A stretch of DNA of 64,000 nucleotides from assembly GCA_027382625.1 (NCBI GenBank), contig JAJKFJ010022931.1, positions 1 to 64,000 of the forward strand, read 5' to 3'. The stretch is from Tetmemena sp. SeJ-2015 (lineage: Eukaryota; Ciliophora; Spirotrichea; Sporadotrichida; Oxytrichidae). Shown in pieces: positions 11,990 through 23,967 of this stretch. The notes under the pieces are model-generated. The model did not search any database, was not told the origin of the DNA, and saw nothing but the letters and a program-made list of their open reading frames with translations. How positions within the stretch are numbered: position 1 is the stretch's first letter; each line of letters starts with the position of its first letter. Both the position numbers and the translations under genes were made by a program.

Positions 11990-12955
11990 TCAAGCCTGAT
12001 ATTCTGATTGGAATCTTGAGTATATAACTGCCAATCTCTCCTTTAATTCCTTCTTCTCATTCAGTTACTTTTCTTTGATATTATCGAGAATGAAGTCTTA
12101 AAACTTAGGAATATTTACTGCGCAGAGAGCCTACATTGATTTACACAAGTCAATAAATTAAGACTTCATGCTTTGAAGTTGATTTTGCTCATTCTCTGAC
12201 TTTATAATTTCCTATTATAATTCCTGATCATATTTTTCAACTATTGTCTTTACTGAATTTTTAATCGCATCTATGCAATTCTCACTTATCAAATCAACTA
12301 TATATTTCATCTATGGACTTTCTTCTCTTTCATTTTCTATCTCTAATGAGTTGTCTAAATTATCTACTTAGTTTTATAAATTAGGGAGATCTAAACTATT
12401 TTCGTTTTATTCAGAGTGTTCTAAATGAGGATTACTATTCTAGACTAGAGAATAATTTTTCAAAAAATCCTCTAATGTGAATAGATATTGCTATAATTCT
12501 TCAAGTCTCAAAGATTGCACAAGATTTTAAACATACCTGTCCCTTTTATTTCTCTCTAACTTTTATTTTTCATACTTATTAATGAGGTCTAAGACTTCAT
12601 ACTGCTTCTCTCTTTAAGCTCTTTATTGAATCTCTTCTAGATCTTTATTAAATTTAATTTAGGCCTGCTGAATCCATTAATTGGCTTTTGCTTCTTCCTC
12701 TGCAACTATTTGATTGTACTACTCATTCACTATGATATCACAGAAGCATTTCTCACACAAGAATTGAGGCTTCTGAATGTAACACTTTATATTTAGCGTG
12801 CCAATTATATCATATTGCTCTAGTTTAAGGGGCTGGAGGGGCGCAAATATCCTGAAATAATGACACTCATCTTAGCAAATTGTGCAGTGTTTTATTTGCA
12901 GGTTAAATTTACTTCTGAAAGTCAAATTATATTATTCTCCGTGGATGGATTCCAT
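11990..12955 (-). CDS. S1: divergent Cys-pair coiled-coil protein
   Basis: Open frame of 321 codons ending in TGA. The first pair HCTIC lies near residue 25, with a nearby DECHYF, and the second pair FLCEKCFC near residue 65. Then comes a long Gln/Glu/Asn/Lys-rich region with no membrane segment, consistent with a coiled coil. It is not closely similar to A or B genes but has the same architecture, strand and size class. TTGAATATTTAA lies 50 nt upstream of the ATG. It may be a founder-like single-copy member; its function is unknown. Confidence 0.88.
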
Positions 12956-13848
12956 TTTATATTTATAATTGTAATGAACTCCTTAAGTAAATAATAAATC
13001 CCTCTTGAATATTTAAATATTAAAAAAGTTAGATTTTTTATTTATATTTTTCCTCAATCACAAGTGGAAAAAAGAAAATAATGATTCAGAGTAGAATAAT
13101 TAAATGATTTTCATAACTCTCGAATATGAGAATATTATTATATTAACCTGCAAAATATTTTCTAACTAAAATTTAAATACAAATGATTTATCTTATGAAG
13201 ATAATTCTCCTAATTTATTTATATCTGCATTCATATAGTATAATTAATTAAAGACCTATTCTCTTGTTTTTACTAACATTAAAACATGATTTAAAAAAAA
13301 AAATATTAAAAGTAAGTTTTCAAGTTTGAATAAAAAATTCTTATATTTTTATGATGAGAAAATTTATTGATATCATTAAGAATTATTTTTCTCTATTTTT
13401 CTATTTTTATCAAATTAAGAACTTAGAAATATTTGAATTTTATTATTTCTAAATTAATTTAAAAATTCTTTCATAATTTTAACTTTAATGAATACCAATT
13501 CTGATAGATTTCAGTCATTCGTTCAATAAATTAATCTAAATTTATGTATCAACTTATTTCGCTTCGAGAGTTCTTTTAATAATAGGCAACTTAAGATTTT
13601 AATCAATTAGGAATATTAAATAAGTTAATCTCATAGAATCCATTATAAATTTGAAGATATTTATTTATTTTTAAGGAAAATTGAAAATATAAACTAAAAA
13701 TAAATAATTAAAAAACACTGCTTATTTAAAGGAAAAAAATTTTGTTCTTGAAAATTAAATTATATGATAATTTGATTGTAAATAATCTTAAATTAAATTA
13801 TTACCGAATAAAACTTAAGAAATAAAAGAATTAAAAAAAAATTATACG
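12956..13848. other. Intergenic between S1 and A4
   Basis: Holds the S1 upstream element (13005-13016); otherwise AT-rich without signals. Confidence 0.5.
13005..13016 (-). promoter_or_regulatory. Palindromic-type element upstream of S1
   Basis: TTGAATATTTAA, 50 nt before the S1 start codon. Confidence 0.4.
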
Positions 13849-14637
13849 TCAAACGATTAATTTTTGTTCGATTTAGTTTTTGACGAGCTTTACTCTCTCT
13901 AAAATTTCTTTTTTTGCATCGATTTTAAAGCTTTTCAACTGCTTATTGATCATCTTATTGAGATTGATTTCCTTGATTATTCCGTTTTGAATTTCTTTTT
14001 AAAATGTCTCCACTATTTGATTTTGAACTTCTTGGAGTCTCATTGCCTTTTGTTCTCCCTTGGAAATATCTAATTGGATTTCATCGTTGAGGTTTTACAT
14101 TAATTGCTCTAAGATTTCTTTGGTCAAGATTTTGAAACTACTTGAGACTTTTTCAACTGGGCTTCTTAATCAACAAACTATTTGCTATAGAGGTTCAGTT
14201 TGGAATTCCTGGGTCCAAATTTCTTGAATTCTCTCCGAAAGATCATGTAGCACACTTTTGAACTCCAAAATTAAAGGCAACTTCATTTCTCTAGCCATAT
14301 TCAGTAGCTCTTCTGACTCTTTAATTTTCTTCTATGTATCCTGTAGCTTTGATTCCAACTCTTAATTCTTGCTCTTTATATTATCATAGAGTTCAATCTT
14401 GAGTTTAGTTTATACATCTTTCTTTTCCTATTTAAGAACGCATTGCGAGCAGAGCATTTTAAATTTGACTGTGTAGGTTAGCTATTTCGGCAAAGAGGAA
14501 ACATCTAGATCACTCAATTGTTTGATCACATAGTAATCTGATCTAAAATTCACTTTAGTCAGCTTCTATTTGCAATCTTCACAAAACTAATCTCCCACTA
14601 AGTTTAATGGCTCAGTAGTCACCTTCATTTCTTTCAT
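13849..14637 (-). CDS. A4: Cys-pair coiled-coil protein, subgroup A
   Basis: Open frame of 262 codons ending in TGA, the same length as A7 and A9. N-terminal KVTTEPLNLVGDQFCEDC carries the first pair; the second (LCSQC) is near residue 62. Then come LPLILEFKSVLHDL, RIQEIW, QLRSPVEK, and a C-terminal SFKIDAKKEILERVKLVK helix. Trp of the EIW motif is TGG. No membrane or secretion signal is visible. TTGAATATTTAA lies 66 nt upstream. A good reference for intact A genes; metal binding is inferred from the Cys pairs only. Confidence 0.92.
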
Positions 14638-15227
14638 AATACTTATTAAAGTAAATTTTTATATTTTAAAACATATAGTCTTAAATATATTTATAAAGGG
14701 GATTGAATATTTAATTTTAAAAAAGGAATATATAGCTCTAAAATATTATAAAATATAATATTAAAGCTATGCATACTTTATAAAGAATATATATTTATCT
14801 TCAAAAGATAGATAAGATTACTATAAAATTCTAATTTTTTGAATATTTGATTTATAAATAACAAAAATATCTCACGTATTTAATCGTTTAAAGGAGATTG
14901 GGTTTTATTTCTATTTTTTCTTTTATATAATAATAATAAGAAGTAAAAATATATAATTTTAACAAAATTTTTGCATGGTGGAATTTGAAATGAAGAACTT
15001 TTCAAATTTTAAAACTAAAATAATCTTCTTTTTTAAGAAGTTAAGGAAAAAAATAATTGATTTTAATAAAGTGGAATTCGCTGATTATCATAGGTGGATT
15101 AACTTATAATATATAAATTATGCATATTAAAAATTCCTATCCCTTATGAATAAAAAATAATAAATATAAATTATTGTTTACAATTTTACATAATATTCTC
15201 TTAAATAATTTAAGCTCTTAATATTAA
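14638..15227. other. Intergenic between A4 and A5
   Basis: Only the A4 upstream element is recognisable. Confidence 0.5.
14703..14714 (-). promoter_or_regulatory. Palindromic-type element upstream of A4
   Basis: TTGAATATTTAA, 66 nt before the A4 start codon. Confidence 0.4.
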
Positions 15228-16020
15228 TCAAATGATAAATTTGCTTTCAATTTACTTTTTCACTAGATCTATTCTGTCAAGAATTTCTTTCTTTTCTTAA
15301 ATTTTTAAGCTTTTGATATGCTTATTAACCTTTTCATGAAAACATTTCTCCTTAAATATACCAATTTTTAAATCCTTTGAATATGTCTTCACAATTTCAT
15401 TCTGAACTTGTAGCATTCTCGCAATTTTTGCTTCAGCAGTAGAAGTATCTAATTAGATTTCGCTTTTTAGATTTTGCAATAATTTCTCTAATACTTCTTC
15501 GGTAGAGATTTTGAAACTACTTGCTACTTTGTCAAAGGGACTTCTTAGTTGAGATACTAGCTCCTAAAGTTGTTTTGATTTCAAATCCTAAGACCAAATT
15601 TCTTCAATTCGTTTAGAGATTTCACTCATTACACCTTTGTATTCTAATAGCAAAGGTAATTTCATCTTTCTTTCTAAGTTTATGAATTCCTGTGAGTCTT
15701 TAATTATCTTCTGGGATTCTTCAAGCCTTCTTTCAAAATATTAAATCTTCATCTTTATTATAGAATCTAATTTACTCTGTGAGTAATATAATTAAATCTC
15801 TCTCTCATTTATTTTAATTAAGCATTATTTGAAGACCATTTAATATTTGACTGTTTAGGTTATTTATTTTGGCAAAGAGGAAAGGTCTAAATCACTAAGA
15901 TCTTTAATCGAACAGGAATATTCAAGCAATTTCACTTTACTGATCTTTTAATTGCATTCTTCAAAAAAATTGATCACCTTCTAAGTGGATTGGCTCAGTA
16001 GTCACAACAACTTATTTCAT
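15228..16020 (-). pseudogene. A5: subgroup A gene with one frameshift and a lost Cys
   Basis: Starts MKQVVVTTEPIHLEGDQF and breaks at the first Cys: a T-run (CAATTTTTTTGAAG) holds one base too many compared with A4 (GATTAGTTTTGTGAAG). One base removed restores a 263-codon protein with EECNQKI, LPLLLEYKGVM, RIEEIW, QLRSPFDK and the terminal IDLVKKQI helix. In the restored frame the second pair has lost its first Cys (MVFKQC, where A4 has MLCSQC). The frameshift may be real or a homopolymer read error, but the Cys loss points to relaxed constraint. Confidence 0.75.
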
Positions 16021-16847
16021 TAGATTATTATAATCAATATATTATAATAAATAAGTTCATTTACATTTATAAAGAGGCTTCTATATTTATAGAAAAATAA
16101 AAATTTAATTTCATTTATTACAAAGTCATAATTTAAGGAACCCTAAAATTATAATTATATTTAACACGAATATTTTAATGAGTTTATAGAAAATAATTTA
16201 TAAATAAGCACGTATATTCAAATGTAAAGATAAACATGATGATTATAATTAAAATAGTTAAAAATTACCAGAAAATGAATTAGGCGCTAAAATTAATTTT
16301 TATTTTAATTATAATTAATGATAAAATTTATTAAACTTTATTATTTTAATAAATTGTTTGATTATTAGATTAAATACTTTAATATAATTTTTTTAATTGG
16401 TAAATATAAGCGTAATTATGAATTTAAGTCGTATTATTTTTAAATTTTTTTCCCGTGAAAAGATTTAAAAATATTAGAGTTAAAATTCATTAAAAATAAT
16501 TTGCATATTCTTGAAGCAAATTTATTCCTAGTTTTTAAAAAATCATTCTGTAAATATGACAATAAGAATTTATCAAAATTTCAAACTTTTGACATTAACA
16601 AAATTTATATTTGAAATTTAGCTTTAAATATTTTAATTTAAAAATGAGAAGCCATTTAAATAAAGGCAAATTTTTTTTATAAAGATAAAATATAATACTG
16701 TCTTAAAATATAAGCTTTAAGCTAATTTTAATCCTCTATTTTAAAATAAACAACATTTTATCATAAATAATTATAAATCAATCAATTCTATTTATTATAA
16801 CCTCTAATTTTTATTTTATTTAAAAAATATTGAGTTTTTGATATTAG
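16021..16847. other. Intergenic between A5 and A6
   Basis: AT-rich; no signal recognised. Confidence 0.5.
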
Positions 16848-17612
16848 TCAGACTTTAAATTTGTCATCAATTTATTTTTACACGAGCTCTAATCTCTCGC
16901 ACAGCTCTTTCTTTTCTTTTATTTAAAATCCATTTATTTGCTCACTTAGCATTTTTTGTAAACTGTTCTATTGGAGTAAGCCGTTTTATAATTCGTTTTT
17001 GTAAGTGTTCATAATTTCATTTTGAACTTCCAAGAGTCTTTAGACCTTTTCTTAACCAATAGAAATATCTGATTTGACCTATTAGTCTAAATTTTGCAAA
17101 ATCTTTTACAAGTTTTCTTTTGTTAAGGCCATGAATTATCCTACTACTTTGCCAAACGGTCTTCATAACTGGAAGACGAGGTCTTATAATTGTTCAGACT
17201 GTTAATCCTTCTACCAAATTTTATCGATTCCATTCGAGAGATCACAAAACACATTTTTATATTCTAATACCAAAGATAAGTCCGTTTCCTTTTCAAAACT
17301 TAGGAGTTCCTGTAAATCTTTAATTTATTTCTGCTATTCTTGTAGCATTATCTGCTACTCTTCGTTTTTCAACTTCATTTAATCATACTGCACTACTTTT
17401 ATGTTTCAGTCATTTTTTCTCTCTCTTAGTTTCTGATCACATTATTGGCACAAAACCTTAAACTTAACAACATAATTAACTTATTTTTGTTAAGAAGAAA
17501 GGTCCAGGTTTTTCAATCCATCAACTAAATAGCTGCCTTCTTACAAATAAACTCTCTCAATCTTTTACTTGCACTCTTTGCAAATTATCTCACCAATATT
17601 GATCTTTGTACT
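16848..17612 (-). pseudogene. A6: subgroup A copy without ATG, two in-frame TGA
   Basis: A 255-codon frame without indels keeps pairs ICKEC and LCQQC, LSLVLEYKNVF, KIWQKD, and the C-terminal KEKKELCERLELV helix. It has TGA at 17406-17408 (RKND-stop-NIK) and at 17163-17165 (QL-stop-RPFGK). In A7 the second site is Arg (CGA). No ATG exists in frame at the expected start; ATT AAG aligns with the A7 ATG AAG. It is a tandem duplicate of A7 (repeat unit about 1.07 kb). With no start it is very likely non-functional, although the frame is otherwise intact. Confidence 0.8.
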
Positions 17613-17896
17613 TAATAATTAAATTTTCCAATATATATTTATTATATAATGGATAGACTTTTTATTATGACTCTAAATATTTAAAATATTATTATTATAG
17701 TAATGCATAAATTTTTAGTTCATTTTTTAAATCATTGAAATGTAGCATTGTATTCAAAGAGATAAGCATGCTGAATTAGATTAAAAGAATTTGATAACAT
17801 TTTTAAATAGATTCAAAATTGAATAAAAAACCACGATAATCAATTATATTGTGTAATTTTTAAAATTATCTAAAATAAATTAAACTAATAAACTAA

Positions 17897-18685
17897 TCAA
17901 ACGATAAATTTATAACCAATTTATTATTTCACGAGCTCTAATCTTTCACACAGCTCCTTCTTTTCTTCAATTTTGAAGCTTTATATTTGCTCTCTTAGCA
18001 TCTTTTGTACGCTGTTCTCTAGGAGTATGCCGTTTTACAATTCATTTTAATAAGTTTTCATAATTTCTTTTTGAACTTCCAACAGTCTTTTTACTTTTTC
18101 TTCACCTAAGGAAATGTCTTATTTGACCTATTAGTCTAAATTTTGCAAAATCTGTTAAAAATTTTCTTTCGTTAAGGCCATCAAATGATCAACTACTTTG
18201 CCAAAAGGTCGTCTTAATTGACAGACTAGTTCTTATAATTGTTAAGACTGCGAATGCTTCGACCAAATTTCATCGATTATATTCGAGAGATCACAAAGCA
18301 CACTTTTGTGCTCTAATACCAAAGATACGTCCCCTTCTTTTTCAAAATTGAGGAGTTCCTATAAATCTTTAATTTGTTTTTAGTATTCTTGAAGCTTTCT
18401 CTCCTATTAATCTCTTTTCATATTCACTTAATCATACTGTGCTGCTTTTTATCTTTAGTCCTTCTTATTCTACTTTATCTTTTGATGGCATTATTAGCAC
18501 ACAACTTCAAACTCAACAGTATACTTGATTTATTATGGAGAAGCGGAAAGGTCTATGTTTTTTAGTCCATCAACAAAATAGGAATTTTAAATTAAATTTG
18601 CTATCTGAATCTTTTAGTTGCACTCTTTGCAAAATTAATCTCCAGCCAAATGAATTGGATCTGTTGTTACCTTAACCTTCATCAT
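17897..18685 (-). CDS. A7: Cys-pair coiled-coil protein, subgroup A
   Basis: Open frame of 262 codons ending in TGA. KVTTDPIHLAGDQF leads into the first pair (FCKEC); the second pair is VCQQC near residue 63. Then come SLVLEHKSVLCDL, DEIWSKH, CQLRRPFGKVV, and the repeated helix motif KIEEKKELCERLELV at the C-terminus. Two adjacent ATGs exist; the upstream one was taken. It shares its upstream spacer sequence (aagcatgctgaattag) with A6, showing tandem duplication. It is probably the functional parent of A6. Confidence 0.92.
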
Positions 18686-19808
18686 TAGATTTAGGAAACT
18701 AATATTATTTATATTATATTATGGATATGCTTTAAATATGACTATCAAGCAAATTTAAATGTTCAATTATCTCAGAAAATATATTTAAACATGCTTGCTT
18801 TATTTTGTATTTTGAAGGATAGTTAATTTAAGCATGCTGAATTAGTTGCAAAGATTTTAAAACTTGTTTAAATAAAATCAAAATAAGTTGATTTCATAAT
18901 TGCACAAGAATAGCCAATTACTTCAAGCATTAATTTGTTAAGATTAATTTCATAATTATTATTTATCATAATTTAACTGTAGCATTTTATTGGATTGTTG
19001 CCTTGATTCTCCAAAAGATCTATTCTAAATACAAAACTCCTTTATTTAATATTTTAACAATTGGGTTTTCTCCCTTTAAATTATTTTCAGATGTGAATTT
19101 ATAAATTTGACTGAAAATATTTTATAAAGCTGCAATTCTAAAATAATTTATTTACTATAATCAATTTATCTCAAAATAATTAAAAAGAAAATTGAAAAAT
19201 TGCAAATTTAAGTAGCATTGATTCAATTTTATTTTAAAAAAGTTAGTCGATGTCTTTCAAATCATTAAATTTAATTTGTTCATATTTTAATTAAAGATAA
19301 AAATAATAAAAAATTTATTTCTCAGACCCTTCAGTTTAATTGAAAATTATAAAGTTATTTATTTTTGAAAAACATAAAATATTCACAAGAATTAAGGTTT
19401 ATGATAAATTTTAATTTCACAGAAACTAAAACTTACTTAAAATATATTAATTTATTGTTTCAATAAAACTTTAAAACATTCAATAAGGTATAATTACTCT
19501 TCACAAATCAGTTTTATCTTCTCAATTTGAATACTAATTGAATTTTGAAGAAACAGCTGGTTAAATTAATTCCTAATTGCTTTGATCTAATCTCCATTAA
19601 GTTAGCTTTAAATTAAAATAAACCACAGTTTTTGAATTCAAGGCAATTAAACTCCTATCTTATATTTGTAAATATAAAAAAATGCTAATTAAGAATAAAA
19701 TTATAGTCTATAAAATAAATCCTTTTGTTTATAAATTAAAAAAGCTTAAAATAAATCTACATTTTATAATTTTTAAATTTCTAAAATAAATTAAACTTTT
19801 GATTTTAC
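18686..19808. other. Intergenic between A7 and A8
   Basis: About 1.1 kb of AT-rich DNA, with the shared A6/A7 spacer motif at about 18830-18847. No gene. Confidence 0.5.
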
Positions 19809-20542
19809 TCATACAATAAATTTTGAGTCAATTTATGTTTAAACTAGTTCTAATCTCTAGTGCAACTCTTTTTCTCCTCTATTTGAAGCTGCCACTAAGT
19901 ATTTTTTACTAAAAAGGAGTATACAGTTTTGCAATTCATCTTAATAAGAGTTCATAATATTTGCAGAATTTCCAAGTTTCTTTTCTCTTTTTCTTATCCA
20001 ATAGAAATATCTAATTTAGCCTATTAATCTAAATTTGCAAAATCTACAACAAAGATATTTTGGTTAAGGCCTTAAAATGACAAACTATTTGATACTAGCT
20101 CTTATAATTATTCACATCGCTAATCCTTCTACTAAATTTCATCCATTCTATCAGAGATATCGCTTAGTACAATTTATGCTCTAATCGCTCAGCTAAATTC
20201 ATTTGTTTTGCAAAATTAAGGATCTCCTATTAGTCTTTGAATAGCTTCTGGTATTCTTGAATTTTGTTTCCTACTCTTCGCTCTTTAGTTTTAATTGTTC
20301 ATATTTGTCTACTTTTTTATATCTGTCTTATTTTTATGATCCTATTTAATCAAAGCAATATCAGCACAAAATAGAGAATCCAACAGAATATATAATTTTA
20401 GGCCAAAAAGAAAGATCTATGATTTTCAGTTTATCAGTCAAATGGCAATAATCTCACAGATAATCTCTATCAATATTTAATTTACACTCATTACAAAATT
20501 TATCTTCTACCAAGTTTATTGATTCACCTTAACTTCAATCAT
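19809..20542 (-). pseudogene. A8: degenerate subgroup A copy
   Basis: Homology to A7 is clear but spread over several frames. The first pair is FCNEC. The second Cys pair is split by TGA at 20361-20363 (ILC-stop-YC), and another TGA lies at 20454-20456. Several frameshifts follow in the coiled-coil part. The tail ELHQRLELVQTQIDSKF ends at the usual family TGA. Clearly a relic. Confidence 0.75.
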
Positions 20543-20819
20543 AATTTTAATATTTTATTATTTATTAAAATAATGTAATTTTAATATAACTATCAAACAA
20601 ATTCGAATAGTCATTTATGTAAGAATATAAAATCAGCTTATTTTATAAATCTTATATTATGTTAACATAAAATTAATAAATTCAAAACATCCTTCTCTTA
20701 CTCTATTTCTGAATTGCAAATATTTTTAGTTAATTATTCTAGATTAATTTAAAACATTTAAAAATTAAAATAAAATTTTGCTGAGCAAGTCCTCATAAAA
20801 TCTAAAATCATAAAGTCAA

Positions 20820-21104
20820 TTAAACGGATCCTATTACCAATAGATTTAACCCAAATTTAACGATTTTAAAATAAGTATATAAGATTTTCAAACTTCTTAA
20901 GAACCGCATCATTTCAAATAATAAAGCTTCTAGTTTCAATTTAAATTGTTCAAACCATATGAAAGTTAATTTATTTATAATACTAATAAGCTTAAATTGG
21001 ATAAATAACAAATGAACTATAAAATATATTCTACATAACAATTCCTTTTTAATAAAAAATAAAACCTCAAAATAAAAATTGGTTGTATTTTTAAACTTTA
21101 CCAA
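20820..21104 (-). CDS. Possible small hydrophobic ORF after A9
   Basis: 94 codons with no TAA, TAG or TGA, which is unusual because real genes here are full of TAA/TAG Gln codons. The product would be very rich in F, I, L and K, with two or three hydrophobic stretches (EVLFFIKKELL, IYFIVHLLFI, FGLNLLVIGSV). It starts 25 nt past the A9 stop on the same strand. It may be chance; no family is recognised. Confidence 0.2.
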   Translation of the reverse strand: MVKFKNTTNFYFEVLFFIKKELLCRIYFIVHLLFIQFKLISIINKLTFIWFEQFKLKLEALLFEMMRFLRSLKILYTYFKIVKFGLNLLVIGSV

Positions 21105-21129
21105 AAAGAAATTAAGGCCTTGATCTTAA

Positions 21130-21918
21130 TCAGAAAATAAATTTGTCATCAATTTATTTTTTTACGAGATCTAATCTCTCAAGAAGCTCTTTCTTTTCTT
21201 ATATTTTAAAGCTTTTCAATTGTTTGTTGACCATCTTTTGTAAGCCACTTTCCTCCAGCACTCCATTTTGTAATTCTTTTCGGAAAGTCTTCATAACTGA
21301 ACTTTAAAATTCTTAGAGTTGTTAGGCCTTTTCCTCCCCAATTGAAATTTCAGTTTAGACTAACTCGACTAATTTTTGTAATATCTACTAAAAGATTTCT
21401 TTACTGAGGGCTATGAAACGACCCAAATCCTTGTCAAGTGGTTTTCTTAACTAACAAAATAGTTCTTCTAGCTGTTCTGATCTTTAATCCTTTAACCAGA
21501 TTTCTTCAATTCTCTAAGAGAGATCACTCATTACAATTTTATGCTCTAACACCAAAGGTAAACTCATTTCTTTAGCTAAATTTATGACATTCTATTAGTC
21601 TTTGATTAATTTCTGGTATTCTTGCAGCTTCAACTCCTACTCATCGCTTTTCTTCTTCAATTTATCATATAGTTCTGCTTTCTTAATGTCCTCCGACTTT
21701 TTCAAGGTCATTTTCTCATCGCATCACTAGCAGAAAACCTTAAACATAACAATGTACTTTACTTGTTAAGGAGAAGAAGAAAAATCAAGGTTATTCAGTC
21801 CTACTGCGGAATATCATTCTTCTCGCAAATTTACTTTCTCTAACTTAGATTTGCACTCTGAGCAAAACTTGTCTCCTAACAAGTGGATTGGATCTGAAGT
21901 CACTAACACTTAGGCCAT
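21130..21918 (-). pseudogene. A9: subgroup A gene with two in-frame TGA
   Basis: Full 262-codon frame, no indels, TGA end identical to A4 and A7. Keeps FCSEC, LPLVLEHKIVMSDL, RIEEIW, QLRKPLDK and the terminal KKELLERLDLVKK helix. TGA occurs at 21814-21816 (REE-stop-YSAV; paralogs have Ser or Gly) and at 21724-21726 inside the second pair (FCQ-stop-CDEK; A6 and A7 have Gln). Both are one substitution from a sense codon. The upstream palindrome is present. It looks either very recently inactivated or read through. Confidence 0.8.
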
Positions 21919-22558
21919 TAGATTAAATATATTAAAATTATTTATAATTTGTCAGAAATTAAGGGACTATAAACACGACTCTTGACAGAATTGAATATTC
22001 ATTTATTTAAGTAAATTTTATCACCAAACAAAAATCTTTAATAAAATATATCTTATTCTATTTATTTTGAAAGAGTTTCATTTTAAGTGTGACCGATAAG
22101 TCCAAAGCAAATTAGAAAATAAAATAAATAACTTTATTTATTCTGAAGAAAATATGAAATATAATTAATTGCTAAGAGCATTTGAATGTATTTTATAATT
22201 GCTTAAATTATGAATTAATTTAAAATTTACATTTAACTATAGCATTCAATAAATGTATAAATACTTTGTTATCTTAAGGAACTCTTAAATTTACCAATAA
22301 ATATTATATTCCCATTGATGAGTCCTTAAAGTTAAAATATCTTTTACCTTTCCTGATATTTCTTCATGTTATTGAAAATTTTAGAAATTATAATTGAATC
22401 TATAAATAAGGATTTCATTTAATCATTTCAGCTTAAAAATAATTTATAATTGAAAGAATTGCATATATTAAGAAAGAATATTTCTTTCTTTTTTGTACAT
22501 AGCTAATCTAAGTCTTTTTAGATATAATCATATTCTAAAATTATAAATCACTTATATA
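21919..22558. other. Intergenic upstream of A9
   Basis: AT-rich; only the palindromic element is recognisable. Confidence 0.5.
21991..22002 (-). promoter_or_regulatory. Palindromic element upstream of A9
   Basis: TTGAATATTCAT, 73 nt before the A9 start codon. Confidence 0.4.
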
Positions 22559-22604
22559 TCTCCTACCAAGTGGATTGGCTCTGAAGTCACTTTTACTAAT
22601 GTTA
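22559..22604 (-). pseudogene. Detached N-terminal relic of an A gene
   Basis: About 15 codons reading LVKVTSEPIHLVGD match the A4, A7 and A9 N-terminus, then homology stops abruptly just before the first Cys pair. The remainder of a gene is absent here. Confidence 0.6.
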
Positions 22605-23204
22605 TTCAATTTATGCAATATTAATAGAAAAGATTTAGATAATCTTTAAATAGATCTTTTCATCAAAATTAAATATTTTAAAATTCAATTGTCTTATTTC
22701 AATAGTATTAAATTAATAATTTATCTTATCCATCTTTTTATTTTGATAGGGTACCCTTGTAAACATGTAATGCGAGTTCCAAAAAAATATAACTTAAAAA
22801 TTAAATGAAATAATAATGACCTTATTTACACTTAAAACATTTATAGAAAATTAGATTCAAAATTTCTAACTCTTTTAATAATTAATTAACTTTTGTTTAT
22901 TTTAAATCATTGAGCTGCTATATTCTACTGTATGATGAGATTGATTTTCTTGAGAAAGTCTTTCTTTTATTACAAATTAATTTAGGAGACATTCTAATTA
23001 TAGGTAAAATTGTATCGAAATAATAATTAGAAATTTATCTTAGTCTATATTTAATTAATTTAAGTCAGAATTATAAATTTTTCAATTAAAATAATTTATG
23101 AAAATTGAAAAAATCATCATTATTTTAAAATTTTAATTATATTTTTAGTGATAAACCTTAATCATATCAAATTAAAAAATGAAGAATTTATAAATTTATC
23201 TTAC
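22605..23204. other. Spacer with one A-tail relic
   Basis: Apart from the relic at 22929-22978, only AT-rich sequence. Confidence 0.5.
22929..22978 (-). pseudogene. Detached C-terminal helix relic of an A gene
   Basis: Reads NLQQKKDFLKKINLI, matching the A-family terminal helix QEKKELLERLDLV. A second such relic lies at the same position relative to C2. Confidence 0.5.
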
Positions 23205-23967
23205 TCAACTAGGTTAATATGAGCTATTATAAGTAAGTTAAGATACATAAAAAAATAATTTTAGGATTCTAAATGTTAATTGGCTATTATGGATGATATA
23301 ACTTTTTAACTGGCATTATTTTAAAATTTCTTTTTTATTTTTTACATAATAACCTAATTTGGTTTAATCCTCTTTTATAATGAAGTTATTAAAAAGCGGG
23401 AGATCTATTGTCTTTTTATTGATTAGACATTTATATTTCTAAATGAATTCACCATGAACTTTCTTAATCTCCTTCTAGTCTTATTCAGCTTTTTCAATCT
23501 CACTTTCTACCTCCATCTTGAAGTCATTTAGAACTTGACTTTTAAACGTAGACTCAAGTACTGAGATCTTCCTTGCTAGATTCTAGCATATACTGTCTAT
23601 CTTGCTTTATTTTTAGCTCTTAATTATTTCGTCAAACGAATTTGAGCAATCCTCTAACACATTCATGAATTTAAAGAAGCTATCAAAGTCATACTATTCA
23701 CGCATTTTAAGTTTAAATTAAGATTTTCGAGGTTTTGATTATTTAATCTCCATCAAAATCTATTCTTTGTAGCATGTTTAGCATAAAATCTTAAAAGATT
23801 CAATTTCCATGCAGTCATAAAAATTGATAGGAAAATATTTCTATGGTTAACCTTGATAGATCTTAAATTCTTCTAACTATTTTTGACAAATTTCGCACTT
23901 ATCATTTGTCTAAAATTATTATAGCTCAGAATTTATTTGAGAATAATATTAATGTTTATATTAAAAT
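23205..23967 (-). pseudogene. C1: subgroup C gene lacking an ATG
   Basis: A long frame with pair CEIC, second pair LCQTC, then YDFDSFFKFMNVLEDCS, CQNLARKI, EVESEIEKAEQDQKE and TIDLPLFNNFII. It is nearly collinear with C2. No in-frame ATG lies where C2 begins (the C2 ATG aligns with ATT). After FNNFII the frame stays open to TGA at 23205, but this tail is AT-driven and not conserved with C2, so the original stop may be lost. Probably a non-functional duplicate of C2. Confidence 0.65.
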
